DNA of 64,000 bases, from the NCBI GenBank assembly GCA_902799045.1, contig CADBZH010000005.1:1-64000 (forward strand), in the 5' to 3' direction. Of this stretch, positions 40,238 to 50,757 are shown one piece after another. The notes below the pieces were generated by a model, which searched no databases, was not told the DNA's origin, and was given only the letters and a program-made list of their open reading frames with translations. Positions within the stretch are counted from its first letter, which is position 1. The number at the start of each line of letters is the position of its first letter. Both the position numbers and the translations under genes were made by a program. The DNA comes from an uncultured Eubacteriales bacterium (GTDB lineage Bacteria > Bacillota > Clostridia > Christensenellales > Aristaeellaceae).

Positions 40238-40990
40238 ATGCGGGTAATCTGCCTGGACATCGGCGAAAAGCGCATTGGCGTGGCCGTGACGGACCCGCTG
40301 GGCCTCACGGCGCAGGCGGTGGAGACCGTCTGGACCAAGGGCTTCACGAAGGACGCGGAGCGGGTGCTGGAGCTGTGCGCCCGCTATCAGACGGACCGCG
40401 TGCTCTGCGGATTGCCGCTGAACATGGACGGCAGCGAGGGCTTTCAAGCCCAGCGCTCCCGGGCGTTCGCGGAGCAGCTCGTCCAGCGGGGCCTGAACGT
40501 GCGCTTTCAGGACGAGCGCCTCTCCACCAAACAGGCGCGAAGCGTGCTTCTGGAGGCGGACATGCGCCGCAGCAAGCGCAAGGACTACATCGACCAGCTG
40601 GCGGCCACCTACATCCTTCAGGGCTTCATGGACGCGGGCGGCTGGCGCGAGGAAGACGAGAAAAAACCAGAATTAAAGGGAGTATGGCATATGAGCGAGA
40701 ACATGAATCACGATCTGGACATGGAGCGCGAGGACATCGTGGAGCTGGTGGACGAGGACGGCCAGGCCGTGCGCTTTGAGCACCTGATGACGCTGGAGCA
40801 TGAGGGCAAACCCTACATCTGCCTGGTGCCGGTGGACCCGATGGAGGACGTGGGCGAGGACGAGCTGGTGATCCTGCGCATCGAGACCGACGCGGACGGC
40901 AACGACGTGTACGCCACCGTGGAGGACGACGCGGAGCTGGACGCGGTGTTCGAGAAGTACCTGGAGATTGCCGAGGCGGACGAGGATTGA
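40238..40990 (+). CDS. ruvX: RuvX (YqgF) nuclease fused in frame to a DUF1292 domain
   Basis: Residues 1-~140 are the YqgF/RuvX RNase H-fold protein (LDIGEKRIGVAVTDP, FQDERLSTKQAR, RKDYIDQLAA), thought to act on Holliday junctions or pre-16S rRNA. There is no stop codon afterwards: the frame passes through GAAAAAACC and AAAGGGAGTATGGCAT and continues as a DUF1292 (YrzB-like) acidic domain (IVELVDEDGQAVRFEHLMTL ... EYLEIAEADED-like end). In most Bacillota these are two separate adjacent genes. The junction still holds a ribosome-binding site and an in-frame ATG at 40691, so DUF1292 may be made alone as well as fused. GTGTAGGG precedes the start at 40238. Confidence 0.88.
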   Translation: MRVICLDIGEKRIGVAVTDPLGLTAQAVETVWTKGFTKDAERVLELCARYQTDRVLCGLPLNMDGSEGFQAQRSRAFAEQLVQRGLNVRFQDERLSTKQARSVLLEADMRRSKRKDYIDQLAATYILQGFMDAGGWREEDEKKPELKGVWHMSENMNHDLDMEREDIVELVDEDGQAVRFEHLMTLEHEGKPYICLVPVDPMEDVGEDELVILRIETDADGNDVYATVEDDAELDAVFEKYLEIAEADED

Positions 40991-41013
40991 CAAAGGATAC
41001 CGGTATAATGTCA

Positions 41014-41047
41014 AACGGGGATTGACCTTTCGGTCAATCCCCGTTTT
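41014..41047 (+). terminator. Terminator after ruvX-DUF1292
   Basis: AACGGGGATTGACC-TTTC-GGTCAATCCCCGTTTT, a 13-bp stem with U-tract, 24 bp after the stop codon. It also precedes the convergent 3' end of the RNase P RNA gene. Confidence 0.85.
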
Positions 41048-41059
41048 ATGATAAATTGT

Positions 41060-41418
41060 GAGAGACGTCTGTAAGCCGAGTTCTGTATTGGACGATCATC
41101 TGTCTGGGCCTGCGGTTGCCAGCAGGCTCTAGCGATTACCCGAAAGCGCGGCGGGCCACCGCCGAGCCGCCCCGAGGGGCGCTCCCGCTTTCCTATCAAT
41201 CTTGCACCAGGTGGGGTTTACAGCGCGGACCAGTTGCCAGGCCGCGGGTGAGCTCTTACCTCGCCTTTCCATCCTTGCGTCTCCCCAGGGGGAGATTCGC
41301 GGTATATCTCTGTTGCACTTTCCTTGAAGTCGCCTTCACCGGCAGTTAACCGGCACCCTGCCCTGTGGTGCTCGGACTTTCCTCAAGCGCTTGCGCGCCT
41401 GCGATCGTCTGGCGTCCT
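41060..41418 (-). ncRNA. rnpB: RNase P RNA
   Basis: On the minus strand the 5' part reads GAGGAAAGTCCGAGC (conserved CR-I) and CAGGGTGCCGGTTAACTGCC. The 3' part has ACAGAACTCGGCTTACAGAC, the typical 3' conserved segment, and GAGGGGCGC/GCGGGCC-type helices lie between them. The overall length of about 360 nt fits bacterial RNase P RNA, probably A-type. It is the catalytic RNA that matures tRNA 5' ends. The exact ends are approximate. Confidence 0.93.
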
Positions 41419-41442
41419 CACAATTCTATCCTATGTAAGGCG

Positions 41443-42153
41443 TCAATCCCCGGCGTCGTAGAGGATGCGGCCGCAGTTATCGCATTCCACGATCCTGTCG
41501 CCGCTGCGGATATCCAGCAGCGTGGCGCTGGGCAGCGACATGAAGCAGCCGCTGCACTGGCCGTTCACCAGCTTCGCCATCGGGGGCGTGCAGTGCTGCT
41601 TGATGCTGCGATACTTCGCCAGCAGCCCGGCATCCACCTTTTTCGCCTCCTGTTCGGTGTGGGCGCGCATCTCCTGCAGCTTCGCGGTGTCCTCCTTGAA
41701 CTCCTTGTCGTACTCCACCTTCAGCTGGTCGAATTCCATCTTGGTCTTGGCAGCGCGAACGCGGATCTCCTTCTGCTGGCGATCCTTCACGTCGGCGTCC
41801 TTGCGCATCTTGGCCAGCTCAGCCTCATAGCGCTGCAGCGTGTCCAGCAGCTTCGCCACGCTTTCCGCCTGCTTCTGGGCGTCCTCGGCGTTGGTGGGCG
41901 GGTTGTTGTTGAACGCCTCCGTCGCGCTCTCCAGCGCCTTCTCCAGCCGCGCGGCCTCGTCCTCGACGGCCTCCAGGCGATCCTGCATCACGGCCACGTC
42001 GTTTTCCAGCTTCTTCATATTGGCCTGCTGATCCTTCAGGAAATCGCGGGCCTTCACCAGCTTCTGCCGGTTGGGCGACTGGCGCATCTTCGCCTCAAAG
42101 CCGTCCGCTTCCATATCCACCTGCATGAAACTCCACAGGGTATCCAACTGCAT
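41443..42153 (-). CDS. Coiled-coil protein with C-terminal C4 zinc ribbon
   Basis: About 236 residues. Residues ~20-170 are a long antiparallel coiled coil, ending in a four-cysteine zinc ribbon (GQCSGCFMSLP ... VECDNCGRILYD). This is the COG1579/DUF164 family, often found, as here, in the rpoD-trmK-nif3 neighbourhood; its role is not established. I place the start at the ATG at 42153 because GGAGGGAAAGG lies just before it; earlier ATGs at 42168 and 42204 are possible but overlap the nif3 end. Confidence 0.85.
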   Translation of the reverse strand: MQLDTLWSFMQVDMEADGFEAKMRQSPNRQKLVKARDFLKDQQANMKKLENDVAVMQDRLEAVEDEAARLEKALESATEAFNNNPPTNAEDAQKQAESVAKLLDTLQRYEAELAKMRKDADVKDRQQKEIRVRAAKTKMEFDQLKVEYDKEFKEDTAKLQEMRAHTEQEAKKVDAGLLAKYRSIKQHCTPPMAKLVNGQCSGCFMSLPSATLLDIRSGDRIVECDNCGRILYDAGD

Positions 42154-42167
42154 AACCTTTCCCTCCA

Positions 42168-42929
42168 TCAGAAAAACAGTTCCGCCTCGCTCTGTAAGAC
42201 GCATATATCATATTGTACCGCATCCGCGGCGATTTGTAAACCTCTGCGCAGCGCGGAAATGGCGGGATTTTCCGTCGCGGCATGGCCCGCCTCCATGATC
42301 ATCAGGCCGTTGTCCACGGCGTCGAGGGCCTTGTGATAGGCCATCTCGCCGGTCAGGTAGACGTCCGCGCCGCCCTCGATGGCGATGCGGGCATAGTCCT
42401 CCCCCGCGCCGCCGAGCACCGCCACGCGGCGGATCGGCCGCGTCGCCTCGCCGTAGCGGCGCACCGGCCCATGAAGCACAGCCTCCGCATGGTCGGCAAA
42501 GGTGCCGAAATCCGCCTGGCTGGGCGTGCCCACGCGCATGCCGCCCTCCAGAGCGCGCACGTCCCGCAGGCCCAGCGCCGCCGCCAGCGCGTCGTTCACG
42601 CCGGGCCGGGCGTTGTCAAAATTGGTGTGGGCGGCGATCATGGCGATGCCGCTACGCACCAGCGCGCACAGCAGCCGCCCCTCCCCGTCCGTCTCGTTCA
42701 GGTTCTTCCGCCCCCGGAACAGGATCGGGTGGTGGGTCACGATCAACTGGGCGCCTCGCGCGATCGCCTCGTTCAGCACGTCCATGTTCAGATCGAGGGC
42801 GCACAGCACCGTGTCGACCTTCGCGTCCGGACTGCCGGCCAGCAGGCCCACGTTGTCCCACTCCTCCGCCAGCTCAAACGGCGCGAGCTGATCGACCAGC
42901 GCCAGCATCTGCGCTACCGTCGCGGACAT
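42168..42929 (-). CDS. Nif3-like dinuclear metal centre protein
   Basis: A 253-residue protein of the Nif3/YqfO family (GTP cyclohydrolase 1 type 2-like). Metal ligands are seen in IVTHHPILFRG (~residue 64), AHTNFDNARPGVND (~100) and the C-terminal GEMAYHKAL and MEAGHAATE segments. It is the short form, without the inserted PII-like domain found in some Bacillota. The enzymatic role is unknown. GGAGGAGG precedes the ATG at 42929, which overlaps the end of trmK by 16 bases. Confidence 0.92.
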   Translation of the reverse strand: MSATVAQMLALVDQLAPFELAEEWDNVGLLAGSPDAKVDTVLCALDLNMDVLNEAIARGAQLIVTHHPILFRGRKNLNETDGEGRLLCALVRSGIAMIAAHTNFDNARPGVNDALAAALGLRDVRALEGGMRVGTPSQADFGTFADHAEAVLHGPVRRYGEATRPIRRVAVLGGAGEDYARIAIEGGADVYLTGEMAYHKALDAVDNGLMIMEAGHAATENPAISALRRGLQIAADAVQYDICVLQSEAELFF

Positions 42930-43608
42930 GCGAGGACCTCCTCCCAAATGGCAATTTCCCTCTCCAGCGGCTCGATCTGCGAGCGGTCGCCGGAGGCCGC
43001 CGCGCCCGCCAACGCCTTCTTCGCCACCCGTAGGCGGAAGCTCGCGTAGGGCGCAAGCTCATCCGGGCGCTCCCTCAGCAGCACGGGGCCGACGATCCTC
43101 TCGCGCTCGTCATAAGCAGAAGGGCCGGGTCGGGCGCAGAGGATGACATAGTTTCTGCGGCCGTCCTGGGCCACGCGCTCGTCAAAGATCGCGTAGCCGC
43201 AATCCGACAGCGCTTCGCGCAGCTGGGGCGCGGCGACGTTCGGCTGCAATATGAGCCGCGCGTCCGCGAGCTTCTCACGGCCCTCGCGCACGATCCGCGC
43301 GATCGTCGCGCCGCCCATGCCGGCGATCACTGCGGCGTCCACCGGCCCGTCAAGCGCCAGCGCGCCGTTTCCCACCGCGAAGGTGACGCGGTCGGTCAGG
43401 CCCAGGCGGTCCATCAGGGCGCGCGCCTTCGCCAGGGACGGCTCTGATATATCGGTCAGCACCGCCCGCTCACACAGCCCGCGCTGGAGCATAAAAGCGC
43501 CGAGCCTGCCGTGATCGCATCCAATATCGGCATAGCGTTCGCAGGGGCCGACGAGGCGCGCGATCATCGACAGGCGCGGGTCGAGTGCAATTCTTCCGGT
43601 GCCGGTCA

Positions 43609-43609
<1 letters not shown>
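42914..43609 (-). CDS. trmK: tRNA (adenine(22)-N1)-methyltransferase
   Basis: A 231-residue class I methyltransferase of the TrmK family. The SAM loop is RYADIGCDHGRLGAFMLQRG (~residues 25-44) and the catalytic region AAVIAGMGGATIARI (~95). It methylates A22 in the D-arm of tRNAs. It sits between the primary sigma factor gene and nif3, the usual Bacillota order, with its start touching the sigma factor stop (TGATG). Confidence 0.93.
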
Positions 43610-44703
<1,094 letters not shown>

Positions 44704-44726
44704 TCCTGGCCACTCCTTTCGACCGG

Positions 44727-46457
44727 TCAACTCTCTGATTCCCTGTTGGCGGCGTCGATTTGCCGCAGGATTGCCAGTTTTTCCTCCTGCGAAAGCGCGT
44801 CGACCTTCTGTTTGTATTCGTTTTGCCTCTGTCGTCTTCGCGTGTCCCGAAGGGTTCGCAGGTCCTCCTGCGCCACCTCCAGGGCTTTTTCGCGCTCCTC
44901 GGGCAGCGGCGCGAAGTTCAGCGCCCGCATGGCCCGCGCGCGTTCGGCATCGTCCTCGATGCCGCTGATATAGGCGCCAGCGGCATTTCCGGCGATCAGC
45001 CACTCGGCCAGCCTTTGATGATCATCGTTTGTAAAATCCTCCGGCTTCAGGAGCTCCGCCGGGATCAGCCCGGCGGCCAGCATGGAGATCAGCTCCTGCT
45101 CGGCCTTTTCGACGCCCGTCAGCTCCGATTGGTTCCGGCGGGGGCGTCGCGCGACGGCGCCGGTCGACTGCGCGGGGCTGACGCCGATCTGGCGCAGCAG
45201 GATCTCGCGGTCATAGCCGGTCTCGTTCACGAGCTGCCTCAGGTGGTTCTCCATCTCCACGGGGCTCTTGACCTGCTTCAGGATCGCGCAGCAGCGCAGC
45301 GCGTACTGCGTCATGCCGTCCTGGGTGGCAAGGTCCAGGTCGTCCTTCGCGCGAAGCATGCGGTAGCTGGTGGAATCCAGCTTCACAAGCGCCTCGAAGC
45401 CGCCGAGGCCCCGGGCCTTGATGAAGTCGTCCGGATCCATGCCGGCGGGATAGTCGATCACCTTCGCCGGAATCCCCTGCCGGTCGAAGATGTCCAGCGC
45501 CCGGAGCGCGGCTTTCTGCCCGGCGGCGTCGCCGTCGTAGCTGATCCAGACCTCCGGGGCGTAGCGCTTCATCAGCCGCGCCTGCTCCTCCGTCAGCGCC
45601 GTACCCAGCGTGGCGACCACGCCCTGCACGCCGTGCTTGCGAAGGGAGACGGTGTCCATGTAGCCCTCCACCAGCACCAGCCGTCCCACCGAGCGCTCCT
45701 TCTGGGCGAAGTTCAGCGCGTAGAGGCCGAGGCGCTTGTTGAACACGGGCGTCTCCGCCGTATTCAGATACTTGGGCTGGGCTTCGCCCATGGCGCGCCC
45801 GCCAAAGCCCAGCACCCTGCCCTGGGCGCTGATGATGGGAAACATCACGCGGCCGCGGAACATGTCATACAGGCGATCCTCCCGCCGAACGACCAGGCCC
45901 GCCTTTTCCAGAAGGCCCGGTTCGAAGCCCTGGTCCTCCAGATGACGCAAAAGGCCGTCCCAGCCCTTCGGAGAGGCTCCGAGGCCGAAGCGGCGGATGT
46001 CCGAATCGTTCAGGCCGCGCCCATAGAGGTAGTTCAGCGCGTCCGCGCCCTCGTCCGTCCACAGAAGGCTGTGGAAGTAGCGCGCCGCCAGCCGATTCGC
46101 CTCGTACATCTGCTCCCGCTCGTCCCGTGTGACGCGCGCTTCCCCGGGCTGGGCCGTGCGCTCCGGCAACTCCATGTGGGCGCGCTCGGCGAGGAATCTC
46201 ACCGCGTCCATGAATTCCATCCGCTCCAAATCCATCACAAAATTGATGACCGTGCCGCCCTTGTGGCAGCCGAAGCAATAGTAGAGCTGGGATTCGGAAT
46301 CCACGCTGAACGAGGGGGTCTTTTCGTTGTGAAACGGACAGCAGCCCCAAAACCGTCGGCCCTTCTGCTTGAGGGGTACGTATTCGGAGACCACTTCCTC
46401 CAGGCTGACGCGGCTTCTCAGCTCCTCCAGCCAGGCATCCGACAATCTTCCGCTCAT
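44727..46457 (-). CDS. dnaG: DNA primase
   Basis: A 576-residue primase. The CHC2 zinc finger is at residues ~37-65 ([11 protein letters not shown] ... [10 protein letters not shown]). A catalytic core follows with the TOPRIM motifs [12 protein letters not shown] (~residue 262) and [13 protein letters not shown] (~310), then a helicase-binding C-terminus that is short and ends in a charged coiled coil ([20 protein letters not shown]). It makes RNA primers for replication and is co-transcribed with rpoD. Confidence 0.95.
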   Translation of the reverse strand: MSGRLSDAWLEELRSRVSLEEVVSEYVPLKQKGRRFWGCCPFHNEKTPSFSVDSESQLYYCFGCHKGGTVINFVMDLERMEFMDAVRFLAERAHMELPERTAQPGEARVTRDEREQMYEANRLAARYFHSLLWTDEGADALNYLYGRGLNDSDIRRFGLGASPKGWDGLLRHLEDQGFEPGLLEKAGLVVRREDRLYDMFRGRVMFPIISAQGRVLGFGGRAMGEAQPKYLNTAETPVFNKRLGLYALNFAQKERSVGRLVLVEGYMDTVSLRKHGVQGVVATLGTALTEEQARLMKRYAPEVWISYDGDAAGQKAALRALDIFDRQGIPAKVIDYPAGMDPDDFIKARGLGGFEALVKLDSTSYRMLRAKDDLDLATQDGMTQYALRCCAILKQVKSPVEMENHLRQLVNETGYDREILLRQIGVSPAQSTGAVARRPRRNQSELTGVEKAEQELISMLAAGLIPAELLKPEDFTNDDHQRLAEWLIAGNAAGAYISGIEDDAERARAMRALNFAPLPEEREKALEVAQEDLRTLRDTRRRQRQNEYKQKVDALSQEEKLAILRQIDAANRESES

Positions 46458-46804
46458 ACACGCCCCCGATGCTACGATTCACAATGGCCCGTTTTGACGA
46501 CTGTTCAGCATCTGTGATACTACATTATTCGCCAATCCCGCCGTTTTTCCTGCATTCATTCCGCAAATTCCGCAAGAATTTCACGGGGCCGTCCACATCG
46601 CTGTTTCGCGCTCCGGGGGACTGACGATTATAATACTATATACAACATCTGCGCGAAAAAATCCTTTTTTTCATATATTTTTAATAATGCGCTTCATTTT
46701 CGTCACACCCGCACCCTCCGCGGCGAAATACATAGTATACGGTGAAGCGCCCGGGAATGTGGCGCTTGCAGCAATTGCATGAATCCGCAATGGAGGTTTT
46801 TGAT
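46458..46804. other. Intergenic region between dnaG and the aspartokinase gene
   Basis: 347 bp without a gene. It has AT-rich promoter-like stretches on both strands around 46620-46700 (TATAATACTATATA) and a small hairpin AAGCGCC-9-GGCGCTT (46743-46768) in the leader of the aspartokinase gene. I see no lysine riboswitch: the space after the likely start site is too short and the conserved core is absent. Confidence 0.5.
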
Positions 46805-47827
46805 ATGCCCACCCTGGTTTCCAAGTTCGGCGGCAGCTCCACGGCGAACGCCGATTGCTTCAAACAGGTCTGGAGGATCTTCCGCGCCTCCCCTTCCCGC
46901 CGCTGCGCGGTGCTCTCCGCGCCGGGCACCGACGCGCGGCATGAAAGGAAGGTGACGGAAGCGCTGTCGGAATGCTGGCAGAATAAAAGCGAAGCGGCCG
47001 TCGACGCCGTCGCCCGGCGCTTCGGCGAAATCGCGAAGGCGCTCGGCGTCCCGGGCTTTGAGCGCGAGGCGCGTCTGGAGATCGAGCGCGCGCTGGGCGT
47101 CTCCGAGGCGGCGACGCTCAGCCGCGGCGAATACCTGTGCGCGAAGCTGTTCTCGCGGTACGCGGGGCTTGCGCTGGTCGACGCCGTCGAGGTCGTGCGC
47201 TTCACCGGGAACGGCGACCTGGACGTCCCGGCCACGATGGCGGGCTTCATCGCCCTCTCCCGGAAGCACGAAAAGGCGGTCCTGCCCGGGTTTTACGGGG
47301 CGGACGCCTGCGGATGCATCCGCCTGTTCCCCCGGAACGGCTCCGACATCACCGGTGCGCTGGCGGCGGCAGGCATGGGCGCGGGGCTCTACGAAAACTG
47401 GACGGACGTGCCGGGGCTGATGACCGCCGACCCCGCCGTCGTCCCCCAGGCGCAGCTGATCCGGCAGGTGAGCTACCGCCAGATGCGCGCGCTGGCCCGG
47501 GCCGGAGCGCAGGTGCTGCATCCGGCCTGCCTCGACCCGGTGGCCATGGCGGGCATCCCAACGCGCCTTCGGTGCACGTCACGGCCGGATCAGTTCGGCA
47601 CGCTGATCGACGACCGGGTGACGGACATCGCGCCCTGCATCGCGATGCGGCGCGGGCCGGTCGCCGGGATCGCGGTGTTCGGCATCCCCGCCGGGCGCGT
47701 CCGCCGGGCGGCGGATGACCTGGCGTGCGAGAGCATCGAGGACGAGGGCGACAGGGTCACGCTGCGCGTCGACGGCGATTCGCTCGAAGCGGCCGTCAGG
47801 TGGCTTCACAGAAGGCTGATAGGGTAA
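46805..47827 (+). CDS. Aspartokinase-like protein with shortened regulatory domain
   Basis: A 340-residue amino-acid kinase. The N-terminus has the aspartokinase signature LVSKFGGSS, with substrate-binding segments at GYNGADA-like VLPGFYGADACG and the ATP loop region NGSDITGALAAAGMGAGLYE with WTDVPGLMTADP, all close to LysC/ThrA. The region after the kinase domain is only about 75 residues (VAGIAVFGIPAGRVRRAADD), enough for one ACT-like domain where lysine-sensitive enzymes have two. It should make aspartyl phosphate for lysine, methionine and threonine synthesis. Feedback control may differ from the standard enzyme. GGAGGTTTTTGAT precedes the ATG at 46805. Confidence 0.85.
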   Translation: MPTLVSKFGGSSTANADCFKQVWRIFRASPSRRCAVLSAPGTDARHERKVTEALSECWQNKSEAAVDAVARRFGEIAKALGVPGFEREARLEIERALGVSEAATLSRGEYLCAKLFSRYAGLALVDAVEVVRFTGNGDLDVPATMAGFIALSRKHEKAVLPGFYGADACGCIRLFPRNGSDITGALAAAGMGAGLYENWTDVPGLMTADPAVVPQAQLIRQVSYRQMRALARAGAQVLHPACLDPVAMAGIPTRLRCTSRPDQFGTLIDDRVTDIAPCIAMRRGPVAGIAVFGIPAGRVRRAADDLACESIEDEGDRVTLRVDGDSLEAAVRWLHRRLIG

Positions 47828-47868
47828 AGAATCAGTTCTTCGCAGAAAGGCGGGAGATAACAAAACAC

Positions 47869-47935
47869 ACAGATCCTTCGCTCAGGATGACAGTGAGTCG
47901 CAATCCCTGTCATCCTGAGCGTATCGAAGGTCTGT
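47869..47935. repeat. Palindromic intergenic repeat (TCATCCTGAGCG type)
   Basis: CAGATCCTTCGCTCAGGATG is matched by the inverted CATCCTGAGCG, TATCGAAGG, TCTG, forming a long hairpin with few mismatches. The phrase is, to my knowledge, a frequent dispersed element in gut Bacillota assemblies. It lies after the aspartokinase gene and before the valS terminator. Confidence 0.55.
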
Positions 47936-47946
47936 ACACAGCGAAA

Positions 47947-47989
47947 GGATCGCCGCGTCGCCTCCTGTTCGGGGGCGGCGCGGCGATCC
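47947..47989 (-). terminator. Terminator of valS
   Basis: Minus-strand GGATCGCCGCG ... CGCGGCGATCC followed by TTTCGC, an 11-bp GC stem 27 bp past the valS stop codon. Confidence 0.7.
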
Positions 47990-48015
47990 CATCTCTTCAG
48001 GGCTCGCTGTTCCTT

Positions 48016-50739
48016 TTACCTCAGGCTCTCCATCTCGACGATGCGCGCCTTCAGCTTTTCGAGCAGGCCCTGGTTGGTGGCCAGCTTTTCCTTCTCGTTC
48101 GCCACCAGCTGGGCCGGGGCCTTGCTGACAAAGCCGGGGTTATCCAGCATCTTCGTGGCGCGGGCGATCTCGTTTTCAAGGCCCTTCAGGTCCTTGTCGA
48201 GGCGCTTCAGCTCCTTCTCCACGTCCACCAGCTCGCCCAGCGGCATGAAGAACTCGCCAGCCTCCGCCACGAACGAGGCGGACTTTTCCGGGTTCGGCTC
48301 GCCGTCCAGCAACACCATGCCACTGGCGTTCGCCAGGCGCTTGAAGTAGCCCTCGGCGTCCGCCAGAGCGTCGCGCCAGCCCTCGTGGGGACGGGCGATC
48401 AGCGTGGCCCTGCGGCCGGGCTGCACGTTCATCTCGGCGCGCAGGTTGCGCACGGCGCGGATGACATCCATGATGCCGTCCATCCGGGCGGCCTCCTCGG
48501 TGAAGTCATACTCCGGCCTGCACTCGGGCCACCTGGCGGCGATCAGCATGCCTTCCACGCCGGGCAGGTAGCTGTACACCTCTTCGGTGATGAAGGGCAT
48601 GTAGGGATGCAGCAGCTTCAGCATACCGGTGAGCACGTAGAGCAGCACCTCCTGGGTGGCGGCCTTCACGTCGGCGTCGGCGTCGTACAGGCCCTGCTTC
48701 GCAGCCTCGATGTACCAGTCGCAGAAGGTGGACCACACGAAGTCATAGAGCTTCGTGGCGGCCAGGCCCAGGTCGTAGTTCTCCAGGTTGTCGGTGATGC
48801 CGCGCACGGCCTCCTGATAGCGGGTCAGGATCCACTTGTCCGCCAGGGAGAGCTTGTCGATCTCGATGCCCTTCGGCTCGAAATCCTGCAGGTTCATCAG
48901 CACGAACCGGCTGGCGTTCCAGATCTTGTTGGCGAAGTTGCGGAAGGATTCGATCTTCTCCTCGCTCATGCGGATATCGCTGCCGGGGGCAACGCCCATC
49001 ACCAGCGAGAAGCGCAGCGCGTCCGCGCCGAACTTGTCGATGACCTCGATGGGGTCGATGCCGTTGCCCAGGCTCTTGGACATCTTCCGCCCCAGCGCGT
49101 CGCGCACCAGGCCGTGCATCAGCGCCACCTCGAAGGGACACTCTCCGGTCTGCTCCAAGCCGGAGAACACCATGCGGGCCAGCCAGAAGAAGATGATGTC
49201 ATAGCCGCAGGAGAGCACGGTGTTCGGGTAGTAATACTTGAAGTCGTCGGTCTGATCCGGCCAGCCCAGCGTGGAGAAGGGCCAGAGCGCCGAGGAGAAC
49301 CAGGTGTCCAGCACGTCCTCGTCCTGGTGGACGGGCCTACCGCACTTCGGGCAGGCGGTGATGTCCTCGCGGGTGACGAAGGTCTCGCCGCAGTCGTCGC
49401 AGTAGAACGCGGGAATGCGGTGGCCCCACCACAGCTGGCGGCTGATGCACCAGTCGCGGGTGTTCTCCATCCAGTGCAGGTAGGTCTTTTCAAAGCGCTC
49501 CGGGATGAAGCGCAGCTTGCCGTCGTACACCACCTGGCAGGCAGGCTCGGCCAGAGGCTTCATCTTCACGAACCACTGCTTGGAGACCATCGGCTCCACG
49601 GTGGTGTGGCAGCGATAGCAGGTGCCCACCTCGTGGTTCAGCGGCTCCACGGACTTGAGCAGGCCCAGGGCCTTCAGGTCCTCGACGATCAGCTTCCGGG
49701 CCTCCATGGTGGTCATGCCGGCATACTTGCCGCAGTCCAGCACGGTGGGCTCGTCCACGGTGGCGCGGCCGCTGGCGATCAGCTCGGCGTTCTCCTGCGC
49801 TTCCTTCGCGCCGGTCATGTGGCCGTCGTAGGTGAACACGCGCACCATCGGCAGGTCGTGGCGCTTGCCCACCTCGAAGTCGTTCGGGTCGTGGGCGGGG
49901 GTGATCTTCACGACGCCCGTGCCCTTCTCCATGTCGGCGTGCTCGTCGCAGACGATCGGGATCTCCTTGTTGATCAGCGGCAGGATCACATGGCAGCCGT
50001 GCAGGTGGGCGTAGCGCTCATCCTCCGGGTTGATGGCCACGGCGGTGTCGCCCAGCATGGTCTCCGGCCGCGTAGTGGCCAGCTCCAGCAGCTCGCCGGT
50101 CTCCTTCACCGGATAGAGGATGTGCCAGAAATGGCCGTCCTGGCTCTCATACTCCACCTCGGCGTCGGAAAGGCTCGTCTGGCAGCAGGGGCACCAGTTG
50201 ATCATGCGGCTGCCGCGATAGATCAGGCCCTTGTCGTACAGGCGCACGAAGGTCTCGCGCACGGCGCGGGACAGGCCCTCGTCCATCGTGAAGCGCTCGC
50301 GGCTCCAGTCGCAGGACACGCCAAGCTTGCGCAGCTGCTTGACGATCCGGCCGCCGTATTCCTTCTTCCACTCCCAGGTGCGCTCCAGGAACTTTTCGCG
50401 GCCGATCTGCTTCTTGCTCAGGCCCTCCTTGCGCAGGGCATCCACCACCTTCACCTCGGTGGCGATGGCGGCGTGGTCCGTCCCGGGCACCCACAGCGTC
50501 GGGTCACCCTTCATGCGGTGATAGCGGATCAGCACGTCCTGGGGCATTTCGTCCAGGGCGTGGCCGATGTGCAGCTGGCCGGTGATGTTCGGCGGCGGCA
50601 TGACGATCACGAAGGGCTTTTTGCTCTCGTCCTTCACCGGCTTGAACGCGCCGGAATGCTCCCACATGTCATAGATTCGGCTCTCCACCTGATTCGGCTG
50701 GAAAACCTTTTCCATCGTGAATTCCTTTCTGGTTTCCAT
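48016..50739 (-). CDS. valS: Valyl-tRNA synthetase
   Basis: A 907-residue class Ia synthetase. The HIGH motif is in PPPNITGQLHIGHALDEM and KMSKS in ALGRKMSKSLGNGID. The editing domain, a zinc knuckle (WCPCCQTSLSDAEV, and CDDCGETFV/CPKCGRP inside), the anticodon-binding domain and the C-terminal coiled-coil arm (LVDVEKELKRLDKDLKGLEN) are all present. Two starts have ribosome-binding sites: 50739 (AAGGGGGATAG) and 50715 (AGAAAGGAATT); the latter gives the family-typical N-terminus MEKVFQPNQ. The gene is preceded by a small membrane-protein gene and, before that, a T-box leader. Confidence 0.97.
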   Translation of the reverse strand: METRKEFTMEKVFQPNQVESRIYDMWEHSGAFKPVKDESKKPFVIVMPPPNITGQLHIGHALDEMPQDVLIRYHRMKGDPTLWVPGTDHAAIATEVKVVDALRKEGLSKKQIGREKFLERTWEWKKEYGGRIVKQLRKLGVSCDWSRERFTMDEGLSRAVRETFVRLYDKGLIYRGSRMINWCPCCQTSLSDAEVEYESQDGHFWHILYPVKETGELLELATTRPETMLGDTAVAINPEDERYAHLHGCHVILPLINKEIPIVCDEHADMEKGTGVVKITPAHDPNDFEVGKRHDLPMVRVFTYDGHMTGAKEAQENAELIASGRATVDEPTVLDCGKYAGMTTMEARKLIVEDLKALGLLKSVEPLNHEVGTCYRCHTTVEPMVSKQWFVKMKPLAEPACQVVYDGKLRFIPERFEKTYLHWMENTRDWCISRQLWWGHRIPAFYCDDCGETFVTREDITACPKCGRPVHQDEDVLDTWFSSALWPFSTLGWPDQTDDFKYYYPNTVLSCGYDIIFFWLARMVFSGLEQTGECPFEVALMHGLVRDALGRKMSKSLGNGIDPIEVIDKFGADALRFSLVMGVAPGSDIRMSEEKIESFRNFANKIWNASRFVLMNLQDFEPKGIEIDKLSLADKWILTRYQEAVRGITDNLENYDLGLAATKLYDFVWSTFCDWYIEAAKQGLYDADADVKAATQEVLLYVLTGMLKLLHPYMPFITEEVYSYLPGVEGMLIAARWPECRPEYDFTEEAARMDGIMDVIRAVRNLRAEMNVQPGRRATLIARPHEGWRDALADAEGYFKRLANASGMVLLDGEPNPEKSASFVAEAGEFFMPLGELVDVEKELKRLDKDLKGLENEIARATKMLDNPGFVSKAPAQLVANEKEKLATNQGLLEKLKARIVEMESLR

Positions 50740-50757
50740 GTATCTATCCCCCTTGCA

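Noticed and set aside
46458..46804. A lysine riboswitch before the aspartokinase gene
   Set aside because: The available leader is too short, the conserved five-way junction core is absent, and only one small hairpin is visible.
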